Positions 1 through 8,100 of a stretch of DNA of 20,470 nucleotides are shown here, one piece after another (position 1 is the stretch's first letter; every line of letters starts with the position of its first letter). The position numbers and the translations under genes are program-made. This DNA comes from Cerrena zonata (Eukaryota > Basidiomycota > Agaricomycetes > Polyporales > Cerrenaceae): positions 1 through 20,470 of the forward strand of contig JASBNA010000155.1 in the NCBI GenBank assembly GCA_038087015.1. The letters are read 5' to 3'. A model generated the notes under the pieces. That model was not told where the DNA came from, searched no databases, and saw only the letters and a list, made by a program, of their open reading frames with translations.

Positions 1-58
1 GATGAAACACCGCGTAGAAGATTGCTAGAATGGGGATGAACCCATCATGACTATCCAT
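1..58 (-). CDS. NPR2: Npr2, SEACIT/GATOR1 subunit, N-terminus only (partial)
   Basis: An ATG on the minus strand at 58-56 opens a frame that runs off the left edge of the window. It gives 19 residues, MDSHDGFIPILAIFYAVFH. The pattern GF(I/V)PI..IFY.VFH matches, from memory, the start of yeast Npr2 and the IFFSEFHP start of human NPRL2. Npr2 works with Npr3 and Iml1 in the SEACIT (GATOR1) complex on the vacuole, which restrains TORC1 when amino acids are scarce. The gene is divergent from YIP1 across about 1,046 bp. A 13-T tract followed by CAGT lies 53 bp from the start codon, reading ACTGA(A)12 in the gene's own direction. Only 19 codons are visible, so the call rests on a short but characteristic N-terminal signature. 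Confidence 0.65.
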   Translation of the reverse strand, partial: MDSHDGFIPILAIFYAVFH

Positions 59-1104
59 TATCTTTCAACCAACCTAAAGTAGATTATCTTTATCTCCAGC
101 TTAGTCTCGATTTTTTTTTTTTTCAGTTCGAGGTACTTTTTTTGTGACATTTTGTGCACCTTACTTACAAGTGATTTACCTTGGATATAAGCCCATGAAC
201 TTCATTCGTTTTCCAAATAAGGGAGGAGTAGTGGTGACTGGTGACTGGTCCTGATGTTGATGCTAATGTTGGTGAGAGAGAGTCGGCCTGGATTAAGTAA
301 TTCTACGTAGATGCAGAAATCTAAAGGGTCTGGCTGTTTTGAAAGCCAATAAGCGACGGTAGAACCCAAGCTGAATCCTCTCATTTATCTGAAGTTACCT
401 CTGTTCAAAGTTGTCGTTTAGTTACATTTAATTTTGCACATTTTTTGCATTTTTTTGCAACAATTTTTACTCTCATCAGGGGAAGTAATTCCACAACTAC
501 AACAGACATAAAGGACTACTTTGATGACACCACCCCGTTTGAACCATACCCAACCAGCCCTATAGGTAGCTGGGTGTAGTGATCGCCAACTTTACATACT
601 TTCTGAGTAGCTCTCGTGAACGAGAATAGTTCGAATTGAAAAACGAGCAAACCTGCCAATTATACCTCTTCGCTCTAAAGTGAGTCATCCAACATGTATC
701 TCATATCTTCTCCCTAGAGTATCTATCTAATAGCACAACCATTCGGGTTCAAATTGGAGGGCCAGGTACTTGAGTGAATAAAGACCCATACACCTTTCAC
801 GTGAAGAATCCGCACACTACCTACGTTCATTCGAAAAAAACAAACCGATTCACGTTAAATGGTTCAAACAGTCTTACAAAGATTGAATGTTTAGGTGCTT
901 TCAATTTATAGGATACTAATAATCTGTACAAAGCATTTGGCTGAAAACAACTTTGTTCAATTTGATCGGATACACAAGATTTGAGGCGTTGAGCTAGAGC
1001 AAAATACGGTTTTTTTCATTCAAGCATTTTTTTCATTTTTTCAGTTTTTGATTCATTAGGTGGCATTTTCAGATCTATTCAAACATTGGCACCCCTAACC
1101 AAGA
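59..1104. promoter_or_regulatory. Divergent NPR2/YIP1 intergenic region
   Basis: About 1,046 bp without a convincing gene. It holds a T13 tract (111-123) flanked by CTCGA (106-110) and TCGAG (128-132), an inverted repeat TCTCGT-GA-ACGAGA (612-625), a CACGTG E-box (798-803) and pyrimidine-rich DNA just 5' of YIP1 (1014-1041). A 60-codon minus-strand frame at 202-384 has no recognisable homology or coding signature and I treat it as chance. No tRNA or snRNA signature was seen. Confidence 0.6.
796..805. promoter_or_regulatory. E-box palindrome TTCACGTGAA
   Basis: The sequence is a 10-bp perfect palindrome around CACGTG, the core bound by basic helix-loop-helix factors such as Cbf1, Tye7 and Pho4 in yeasts. 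It lies about 300 bp upstream of YIP1 and about 740 bp upstream of NPR2. Which factor, if any, binds it cannot be told from sequence. Confidence 0.4.
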
Positions 1105-1866
1105 ATGGCATATTACCAACAGAATTTGAACAATCCAAACAACATGCAATTTTATCAGAGCAATTACGCCAATGCGTACCAATCGCCCCCTCAAGCAAGC
1201 ACAGGATTTATGAGTAATAGTGGGATGGGTGTAATGGATTCCGGTTTTGGAGCCAATATTGACGTGAGTGGGCCAATGGGATCAGGTCAATTGACTCCTG
1301 GTATCTTAGCAGCATTTGGTACGTCTGGTTATCCAGGTGAACCTCCATTACTAGAAGAATTGGGCATAAATTTTAATCATATCAAAACAAAGACTCTAGC
1401 CGTATTGAATCCTTTGAATAGAAATATTCACTCCGATATTATGGCTGATTCGGATTTAGCAGGTCCCATTCTATTCGTAATGTTATTTGGGACATTATTA
1501 TTATTAGCTGGTAAAGTACAATTTGGTTACATTTATGGTGTAGGTTTATTTGGTACTATCAGTTTACATTACTTATTTAAATTTATGAGTGAAGAAATTA
1601 CTATTGACTTGATAAGATCGGCATCGGTTATAGGTTATTGTTTATTACCTTTAGTTTTGATAAGTGTCTTTGGGGTTTTCATATCTTTAGATAACCTATT
1701 AGGATTTATCTTGAGTGCAATTGCGGTATTTTGGTGTACATTCTCTGCTTCTGGATTCTTCGTTGTTGTTCTTAAATTAGACAACGTTAGACCTTTAATT
1801 GCTTATCCGTTATTCATATTCTATAGTGTTTTTGCCTTGATGGCAATTTTTGTTGAAAAAAATTAA
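1105..1866 (+). CDS. YIP1: Yip1, Rab-interacting membrane protein of ER-Golgi vesicles
   Basis: A 253-residue protein, close to the 248 of S. cerevisiae Yip1. Residues 1-65 form an Asn/Gln/Gly/Ser-rich cytosolic tail. The Yip1-specific block GYPGEPPLLEELGINFNHI follows at about 73-91. Next come DSDLAGPILF (115-124) and GKVQFGYIYGVGLFGTISLH (136-155), then five hydrophobic segments to the C-terminus, ending IFYSVFALMAIFVEKN. Yip1 binds the Rab GTPases Ypt1 and Ypt31 and partners Yif1 and Yos1 in COPII vesicle biogenesis and Golgi fusion. The start is an ATG with a good leader (CCAAGAATGG). No in-frame CTG codon was found. MSM1 follows on the same strand after 254 bp, the same order and orientation I recall in S. 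cerevisiae (YGR172C then YGR171C). Confidence 0.96.
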   Translation: MAYYQQNLNNPNNMQFYQSNYANAYQSPPQASTGFMSNSGMGVMDSGFGANIDVSGPMGSGQLTPGILAAFGTSGYPGEPPLLEELGINFNHIKTKTLAVLNPLNRNIHSDIMADSDLAGPILFVMLFGTLLLLAGKVQFGYIYGVGLFGTISLHYLFKFMSEEITIDLIRSASVIGYCLLPLVLISVFGVFISLDNLLGFILSAIAVFWCTFSASGFFVVVLKLDNVRPLIAYPLFIFYSVFALMAIFVEKN

Positions 1867-2056
1867 AGGTTTTGTTTCATATAAAATTTCTAGACATCAA
1901 ATATTTATTTTCTTCTTTTTTCATTTCACGATTCTTTGACGTGAATTAATGTCTCTCTTGTATATTATATAATCTCCCAGTCTCTTGTCATACTCTATTT
2001 TAATACTACATACTATACTATTTCCTACTGGTAGGAGCGAGCCAACCAAACTGAAC

Positions 2057-2093
2057 GACTGAAAAAAAAAAAAAGACTGAAAAAAAAAAAAAA
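2057..2093 (+). repeat. Two tandem copies of GACTG followed by a poly(A) run
   Basis: Two adjacent units, GACTG plus 13 A and GACTG plus 14 A, end directly at an upstream ATG (2093-2095) of the MSM1 leader. The tract is probably a nucleosome-excluding poly(dA:dT) promoter element. If it lies in the transcript, it is an A-rich 5' leader. A third partial copy (ACTGAACG) sits just before it at 2050. Confidence 0.8.
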
Positions 2094-2104
2094 TGGAGCG
2101 ATAA
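2093..2104 (+). CDS. Micro-uORF 1 of MSM1 (M-E-R-stop)
   Basis: ATG GAG CGA TAA lies 28 nt before the MSM1 start and follows 14 A residues, a favourable initiation context. Its TAA shares its last base with the ATG of the next uORF (TAATG). Whether it is in the mRNA depends on the unknown transcription start site. Confidence 0.4.
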   Translation: MER

Positions 2105-2121
2105 TGAAACCCCGACTTTAA
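2104..2121 (+). CDS. Micro-uORF 2 of MSM1 (M-K-P-R-L-stop)
   Basis: ATG AAA CCC CGA CTT TAA starts on the last base of the uORF 1 stop and ends on the first base of the MSM1 ATG (TAATG again). The two uORFs and the main frame therefore occupy all three frames in succession. The arrangement is read directly from sequence; a role in reinitiation or leaky scanning is inference. Confidence 0.4.
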   Translation: MKPRL

Positions 2122-3932
2122 TGTTTCTGATCAAGAGACAGTATTCCATGTCTTTTTTGAATAGCATAAGGCGATATGGCCTTCCAAAAGTTCTGCATAA
2201 CCATGCAAGTAAGATTACTTTTTCCACAACTACGCTACGTTCGAAATCCTTGTACGTTACAACCCCGATTTTCTATGTCAATGCCAGTCCACACTTGGGC
2301 CATTTATACTCCATGCTACTTTCTGATACTAGAGTAAGATGGGAAAAGCTAAATCCTAAAAACAGAGCCTTTCTTTTAACTGGAACTGACGAGCACGGAC
2401 TAAAAATTCAAGAAGTAGCAGCTAAACAAGGAATTGAATGTCAAGAATTGGTTGATCTGGTATCACAGAACTTTAAAGTATTAGCAGAAAAAATGAATAT
2501 AAAATACGATAGATTTATTCGAACGACCGACGATGATCATATTGCAGCAGTGAAGTACTTTTGGGAAATCATGGAATCAAAAAATTTGATCTATCAAGGA
2601 TCTCATAGTGGATGGTATTCTATCAGTGACGAGACTTTCTATCCAGAAAACCAAATTGAATCGATAACTGATGCAAGCACTGGCAAAGAAAAAAAAATTT
2701 CAAAAGAGACTAAAAACGAAGTAAAGTACCAAGAAGAGACTAATTATTTTTTCCGATTATCAAAATTTCAAGATGACTTAATTCAGTTTTTAGAAAACAA
2801 TCCTAATTTCATTAAGCCACAGAATAAGTATAATGAGTTATTGAAGGAGTTAAAGGAGTCCAAGTTGACTGATCTTTCAGTTTCTAGACCATCGTCCAGA
2901 TTGAACTGGGGGATTGAGGTTCCAAATGACCCATCGCAAAAGATATACGTTTGGTTTGATGCATTAATGAATTATCTTACTGCTGCCGGATTTCCTTGTG
3001 AGTTTGAATTACAAAATGGTCTGTATAACACCCCTGAAAATAACTTATGGCCAGCAACCCATGTGATAGGTAAGGATATCATTAGATTTCATTGTATATA
3101 TTGGCCAATATTTTTGATGGCAGCTGGAATCGAATTACCAAAACAAGTGATTGTTCATTCGCATTGGCTTTCTGATGGATTCAAAATGAGTAAGAGTTTG
3201 GGGAATGTGGTCGACCCCATGTCAACCAATGAATATTACGGACAAGATGCATTAAGATTTTTCTTAATGGAGAATTCAAATATTGAAACTGATTGTAACT
3301 ATAGCGAAAAGAATTTTTTCCATACTAGAGAAAACCTAATTGGCAAATATGCAAACTTGATTACAAGATGTGGAGGTGCATCTTTTAACATAAGGGAAGC
3401 GGTTGATAATTACTATCAAGGGAAATTCAATGACATTAACCAATTACTTAAAACCCACTTACTCAATCAAGAAGATCTAGAAGCGATTCTCGATGTGAAA
3501 AGTGAATTAGTCCAAGATTTGAATGGCTTATATGAATCAATGAATGGGAAGTTTAGTTCATTTGATCAAATGAAAGCCATTCAGGATTGGTGGTCAGTGA
3601 ATGAAAAGGCCAACCTTTTATTTCAGCTTGGCCAACCTTGGATCTATAAAAAAGCAATCAACAACGAGTCTTCAGAAGAAAAGAAACATGCTTACGAGAT
3701 AATCAGAAGCTTTTATGTTTTCATGGCTGCAGAAACCGGAAGAATTGCGTCTATACTCATTTATCCAGTCATGCCAGAATTATCAACCCGATTCTTAGAC
3801 CGTTTGGCGGTGGATGCCGCCAAACGTAATTCCGATTACTGTACTATTGGCAGTGATCCTACGTACGGAACAAATGCCAACTCAAAGCTGCATAAAGTCC
3901 CAATAGAAAGAGTCCCTATGAGAGGTGACTAA
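2121..3932 (+). CDS. MSM1: Mitochondrial methionyl-tRNA synthetase
   Basis: A 603-residue class I aminoacyl-tRNA synthetase that charges mitochondrial tRNA-Met. Residues 1 to about 43 are rich in Arg, Lys, Ser and Thr with few acids, as expected of a matrix-targeting presequence. The catalytic domain begins YVTTPIFYVNASPHLGH, with the HIGH-type motif HLGH at 58-61. TGTDEHGLKIQ follows at 88-98. KMSKS lies at 355-359 inside FKMSKSLGNVVDP. The anticodon-binding alpha-helical part follows, including QLGQPWIYKK. The length is similar to S. cerevisiae Msm1 (about 575). An alternative start is Met10 (2148), which would avoid the overlapping uORF but shorten the presequence. CTG codons at 3, 25, 113 and two later sites are all in variable positions. 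A UGUAAAUA element directly follows the stop. Confidence 0.96.
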   Translation: MFLIKRQYSMSFLNSIRRYGLPKVLHNHASKITFSTTTLRSKSLYVTTPIFYVNASPHLGHLYSMLLSDTRVRWEKLNPKNRAFLLTGTDEHGLKIQEVAAKQGIECQELVDLVSQNFKVLAEKMNIKYDRFIRTTDDDHIAAVKYFWEIMESKNLIYQGSHSGWYSISDETFYPENQIESITDASTGKEKKISKETKNEVKYQEETNYFFRLSKFQDDLIQFLENNPNFIKPQNKYNELLKELKESKLTDLSVSRPSSRLNWGIEVPNDPSQKIYVWFDALMNYLTAAGFPCEFELQNGLYNTPENNLWPATHVIGKDIIRFHCIYWPIFLMAAGIELPKQVIVHSHWLSDGFKMSKSLGNVVDPMSTNEYYGQDALRFFLMENSNIETDCNYSEKNFFHTRENLIGKYANLITRCGGASFNIREAVDNYYQGKFNDINQLLKTHLLNQEDLEAILDVKSELVQDLNGLYESMNGKFSSFDQMKAIQDWWSVNEKANLLFQLGQPWIYKKAINNESSEEKKHAYEIIRSFYVFMAAETGRIASILIYPVMPELSTRFLDRLAVDAAKRNSDYCTIGSDPTYGTNANSKLHKVPIERVPMRGD

Positions 3933-3940
3933 TGTAAATA
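3933..3940 (+). promoter_or_regulatory. Puf3-type RNA element UGUAAAUA at the MSM1 stop
   Basis: TGTAAATA begins at the first base after the MSM1 stop codon. It matches the Puf3 recognition element UGUANAUA, which in budding yeasts marks mRNAs for mitochondrial proteins. MSM1 is such an mRNA. Binding is inferred. Confidence 0.5.
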
Positions 3941-3955
3941 GACAGACTACTAAAG

Positions 3956-4133
3956 TAAATACTACCAACTTAAATATAATTTCAATAAATACTACCAACT
4001 TAAATATAAGTTAAATAAATACAACAAACTTAAGTATAATTTAATAAATACTACCAACTTAAATATAAGTTAAATAAATACAACAAACTTAAGTATAATT
4101 TAATAAATAGAACCAGCTTAAATTTAATTTAAA
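3956..4133 (+). repeat. AT-rich minisatellite, six 29-30 bp units with a 59-bp dimer repeat
   Basis: Units start at 3956, 3986, 4016, 4045, 4075 and 4104, each opening TAAATA and holding AACTTAA or a close variant (AGCTTAA in the last). Two unit types alternate: one with CTACCAACTTAAATATAAG, the other with CAACAAACTTAAGTATAA. Units 2+3 (3986-4044) and units 4+5 (4045-4103) are identical 59-bp blocks, so the array grew by duplicating a dimer. The first and last units are diverged. The array lies 24 bp after the MSM1 stop and probably forms part of its 3' UTR or terminator, since it repeats AATAAATA-type signals. Confidence 0.9.
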
Positions 4134-4560
4134 TAGATCTATCTAAAATGAACAAAACACCCAGACACCACACACCCTCTAATGCACAAAATAGAAACCG
4201 TTGTCGAGGCCCGTCTTTGGAAAACCCATTCAGCAAGTCGACCCCCATGTCAAAATGGTTGCAAATTTCCTGATTCTATTGCAATCAAGATTAACTTTGA
4301 AATAATCAAGGGTCGAAACAGAATTAAACTCAGTTGCCATTCCCATATTTTGGGTAACAACAAAAAATCAAATATTTTACAAGAGCCTATACCGCCTACA
4401 TTCCTGCTGGCGTACTCCAACATCACCTTGATAAAGTTGTCCATGTCGTATCAAGGGTTCGCTACCTCACCACCAGCTTTCATCTCAGTTCCTACGCTTC
4501 GGCGTATCTTTTTCAAAACTGACAGTTTTTGACTTTTTTTTTTTTTTACTGCGGGCATTT
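4134..4560. other. Unexplained, less AT-rich block between MSM1 and YTA7
   Basis: This stretch is visibly richer in G+C than its flanks and has no recognised gene. Short frames exist on both strands: plus 4148 (41 codons), plus 4182-4532 (116 codons) and minus 4250-4444 (64 codons). None resembles a family I know. The plus strand near the end carries a perfect hairpin TACGC-TTCG-GCGTA (4493-4506) with a C(UUCG)G tetraloop. A second inverted repeat AAAAC-TGACA-GTTTT (4515-4529) follows, and then T14 (4534-4547). A one-mismatch tRNA-type B box, GGTTCGCTACC, lies at 4456-4466. It could be a small non-coding RNA gene, a decayed gene, or an unusual regulatory region. Confidence 0.35.
4451..4558 (-). 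CDS. Possible small basic ORF, 35 codons, function unknown
   Basis: An ATG at 4558-4556 has a typical yeast leader (CAAACAAAATG) and opens a Lys/Arg-rich peptide, MPAVKKKKSQKLSVLKKIRR and onward, that stops at TGA (4451-4453). The lysine run is encoded by the poly(A) complement of T14. After the TGA the same frame stays open for 66 more codons (to 4253), so the two parts could be one decayed gene. The evidence is only composition and start context; chance is quite possible. Confidence 0.2.
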   Translation of the reverse strand: MPAVKKKKSQKLSVLKKIRRSVGTEMKAGGEVANP

Positions 4561-5100
4561 TGTTTGCGCTTGACGATTTATTTCAAATTTTGAGGCAATT
4601 ACTCAAAGAAAACGGTGCGCGCACGATGGTCCACCATACAAACTGAGGAAAAAAAACAAAAAACCCAGCGAGATTTGAGATTATAATGGGTTCAACAAGT
4701 ATAGTTATCATTAGATAGTGACATTCATTACCTTTGACAGTATTTGAACTTACGTGTTGTCAGGTTGATTTGAATTAGGTTGGCTTATCTTGTTTTTTTT
4801 TTTTTTTTCGTTGGTTGTTCAGTGTATTATCCTTTGGAAAAGCTTTGAGAAATAGGTTGCGTAAAAAGCGCTAAATACTTCTGGCGAAAACGATATTAGA
4901 GAGGATTTTCCATCAGTTTTCGGGATTGAAATACACTTGGAGGCTTTCTTTGAATTTGTGAATTGAATAGAGTGATTATCCGAAATACCTAATATTGTCT
5001 ATTGATAATAGACTTTAAACTATTCATTAAAAAACGATAAAAATTACTTTTCACCATATTTTCCGTAACTTTTTCATATAACCCATCCAAGTACTTGGAA
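4561..5100 (+). promoter_or_regulatory. YTA7 upstream region
   Basis: About 540 bp without genes. It contains the palindrome pair near its left end, an ACTGAGG plus A-rich stretch (4642-4662), a T-run of about 18 (4792-4809) and an AT-rich leader before the YTA7 ATG. The last 60 bp contain no upstream ATG. No RNA gene signature was seen. Confidence 0.5.
4615..4637. promoter_or_regulatory. Two adjacent palindromes upstream of YTA7
   Basis: GTGCGCGCAC (4615-4624) is a perfect 10-bp palindrome, and ATGGT-CC-ACCAT (4626-4637) is an inverted repeat one base later. The pair stands out in AT-rich DNA, about 465 bp upstream of the YTA7 start and 57 bp upstream of the minus-strand small ORF. A binding site is plausible; the factor is unknown. 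Confidence 0.3.
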
Positions 5101-8100
5101 ATGACGAAAAGAACCAGGCTGTCTAGATTAGAGCAGTTGAATGGTGGTTTCCCCGGCGAGGACGATGAGGATATCGTGGGTCCTCCAAAGAGAAACCGTG
5201 TAAATGTCTCCTATAATGAAGATTCAAACGAGGATGACATAGAGGATGTTGATGCTACAGATGATAATAAGGAGTCAGATCCAAACACCCGCCAGCGGGG
5301 CCCGGTTGTTGAAGATGAAGATGAAGATGAAGATGTTTTGCCGCCAACATCATCCGACGACGAAAAAGATGATCCTAATGAAGAAGATTACGTTGAAGAT
5401 GACGAGGACGCTGGTCCACGAAGACGTGGAAGAAAGAAAAACAAACCAAATAGATCGAGACGTGTTTTGTCCGATGATGAAGATTTCGAAGACGATGGCG
5501 AAGACCCGGAGGATGAGTTCCTAGAAGAGCTTAAAGAAAAGAAATTCGTCGCTACAGATGATGATGAAAGCGAAGACGATTATGCTTATGGCTCCCGTCC
5601 TGCCAAAAAGAGAAAAAATCGCTCTCGGTCTAGATCAGTGGAACCCAGAAGAGGCAGGTTAACAAGATCAAGAGCATCAGTGGAACCAGAAAAATTCGAA
5701 CAACAATCAGAACCAGAAGAAGAAGATAGCATCCGTAAAGAAATTGAAGATTTATACGATTCTTCTCCTGATCCAAGTCCCATAAAACACAAGCTTCGTG
5801 AAAGAGGTAAAATAGATTATACGATACCTCCTCCAATAACAAACGAAGCTCAATTTGATTCTGCACCCCCTATTGCAGCCAATTCATTTCCTTCATTCAA
5901 TAAGGGAAGACCGCGAAAACAAAACATTAATAAAAATGAATATAGAAAAATTTTGTTTCCCACGGCCGGTCCATTTGGTGGGAGTGATGTTTTATCCTTA
6001 TTTGGCACTAATATACCTCCAGGAGGAATTCCAATTCCTGGTATGACCGATAATAATAATTTAACTGCAATTGGTCAAAATGTAAGTGATTCAGATTCTT
6101 CTGAAGATGAAATTGCCCCAATTAATGGCCTGGCAACTATTTCAAAAAAACCTTCGAAACCATCAAACCATGGTCAATTATCAGCTGGTGGTAATGTTTT
6201 GGGTTCTGGTAATTTAATCAAAGCTGGTGGACCTAATGAAAAGGATAAAAAGAAGAATAATTTAAGTGATACCGATCCTTTAGGAGTTGATATGAATATA
6301 GATTTCTCCGTAGTTGGTGGTTTAGATAATTATATCAATCAATTGAAAGAAATGGTTGCTTTACCTTTATTATATCCAGAATTATATCAAAATTTTCATA
6401 TAACTCCTCCAAGAGGTGTTTTATTCCATGGTCCTCCTGGTACTGGTAAAACTTTAATGGCAAGAGCTTTAGCCGCTAGTTGCTCTACATCCACAAGAAA
6501 GATAACATTTTTTATGAGAAAGGGTGCCGATTGTTTGAGTAAATGGGTTGGTGAAGCTGAAAGACAATTAAGACTTCTTTTTGAAGAAGCTAAAAATCAA
6601 CAACCTTCTATAATCTTTTTCGATGAAATAGATGGTTTGGCCCCAGTTAGATCTTCGAAGCAAGAACAAATCCATGCTAGTATTGTTTCAACCTTGTTGG
6701 CCTTGATGGATGGTATGGATAATAGAGGTCAAGTCATTGTTATAGGTGCAACTAATAGACCTGATTCTGTTGATCCTGCTTTAAGAAGACCTGGTAGATT
6801 CGATCGTGAATTTTATTTCCCATTACCAGATATAAACGCTAGAAGTGAAATCTTAAAGATTCATACCCGCAAATGGTACCCTCCTCTACCATCAGAATTC
6901 ATGAATAAAGTTGCCGCTTTAACAAAAGGCTATGGGGGTGCTGATTTAAGGGCTTTGTGTACCGAAGCCGCTTTAAATAGTATTCAAAGAAAATATCCTC
7001 AAATATATCAAACAAATGATAAATTGAAAGTTGATCCTACTAAGGTTAGAGTATTGGCTAAAGATTTTATGTTAGCCATTGATAAAATCATTCCTTCTAG
7101 TGCTAGATCAACCTCTTCTGGTTCAGCGCCATTGCCTGATCATTTAAAGCCTTTGTTGGAGAAAACCTTCAATGAAGCTACAGATAAATTAGAAAACTTA
7201 TTACCAAACTCAATCTCCATTGGTAAAAAGAAAAAAGTGACTGCTCTAGAAGAAGCTTCTTATTTGGATCCCACCGCTAAAGATGCTGATGGTGGATTTT
7301 CTAAGCAAGAATTATTGAAGAATTTAGAAAATGCAAGAATTTGTAAACCTCATCTATTGATATGCGGTGATCAAGGTTTCGGCCAACAATACATCAGTTC
7401 AGCAATTCTTAATTTTCTAGAAGGATTCCAAGTTCAATCTTTAGACTTAGGTAATGTATTCGGTGATTCTACTCGTACCCCAGAACTGTGCATAGTTCAA
7501 ACTTTTATTGAGGCAAAGAGACACCAACCATCTATCATTTTCATCCCCAATATTGATATTTGGTTTCAAGTTATGCCATACTCGGCCAAGGCCACTCTAA
7601 CAGGTCTATTAAGAAATTTAAAGAGTACCGAAAAAGTATTGTTGTTGGGAATCTCTGAAACTAATCAGGATGAGCTTGATAATGACATTAAATTAATGTT
7701 CGGTTTTAATAATGAATCGAATAACGTTAGATTGACTGCACCTGATAAAGAAGCTAGACTAAAATTTTTCAAAACATTAGAAAATACCTTAAAAATGAAA
7801 CCATTTGAGTTTATCAATGACTTGGAAAATAGACCTAAAAGGAAATTGAAGAAGCTTGAGATTCTCCCACAAGAAACGCCTAATGACCAAGCTCAAGTGA
7901 AAAAACAACTCAAAGAACAGGAATATAATGATACAAAATTGAAAAATATCTTGAAAATTAAGTTGGCAGGTTTGATGGACTTATTCAAAAATCGTTATAA
8001 GCGTTTTAGAAAACCAATTATTGATGAAAATATGTTGTACCATTTATTTGAACCAGCCATTTTACAAAATCCTTTGAATCAATATGAAGTGCTCTATATT

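Noticed and set aside
202..384. Minus-strand 60-codon frame in the NPR2/YIP1 spacer
   Set aside because: No recognisable features and a length expected by chance.
680..932. Possible 5' UTR intron of YIP1 (GTGAGT at 680, TACTAAT at 914, AG at 932)
   Set aside because: Non-preferred donor and branch sequences, no flanking exon evidence; YIP1 is complete without it.
7357..7400. Loss of GKT in the second AAA domain of YTA7 as a mutation
   Set aside because: A degenerate second AAA domain is normal for the Yta7/ATAD2 family.
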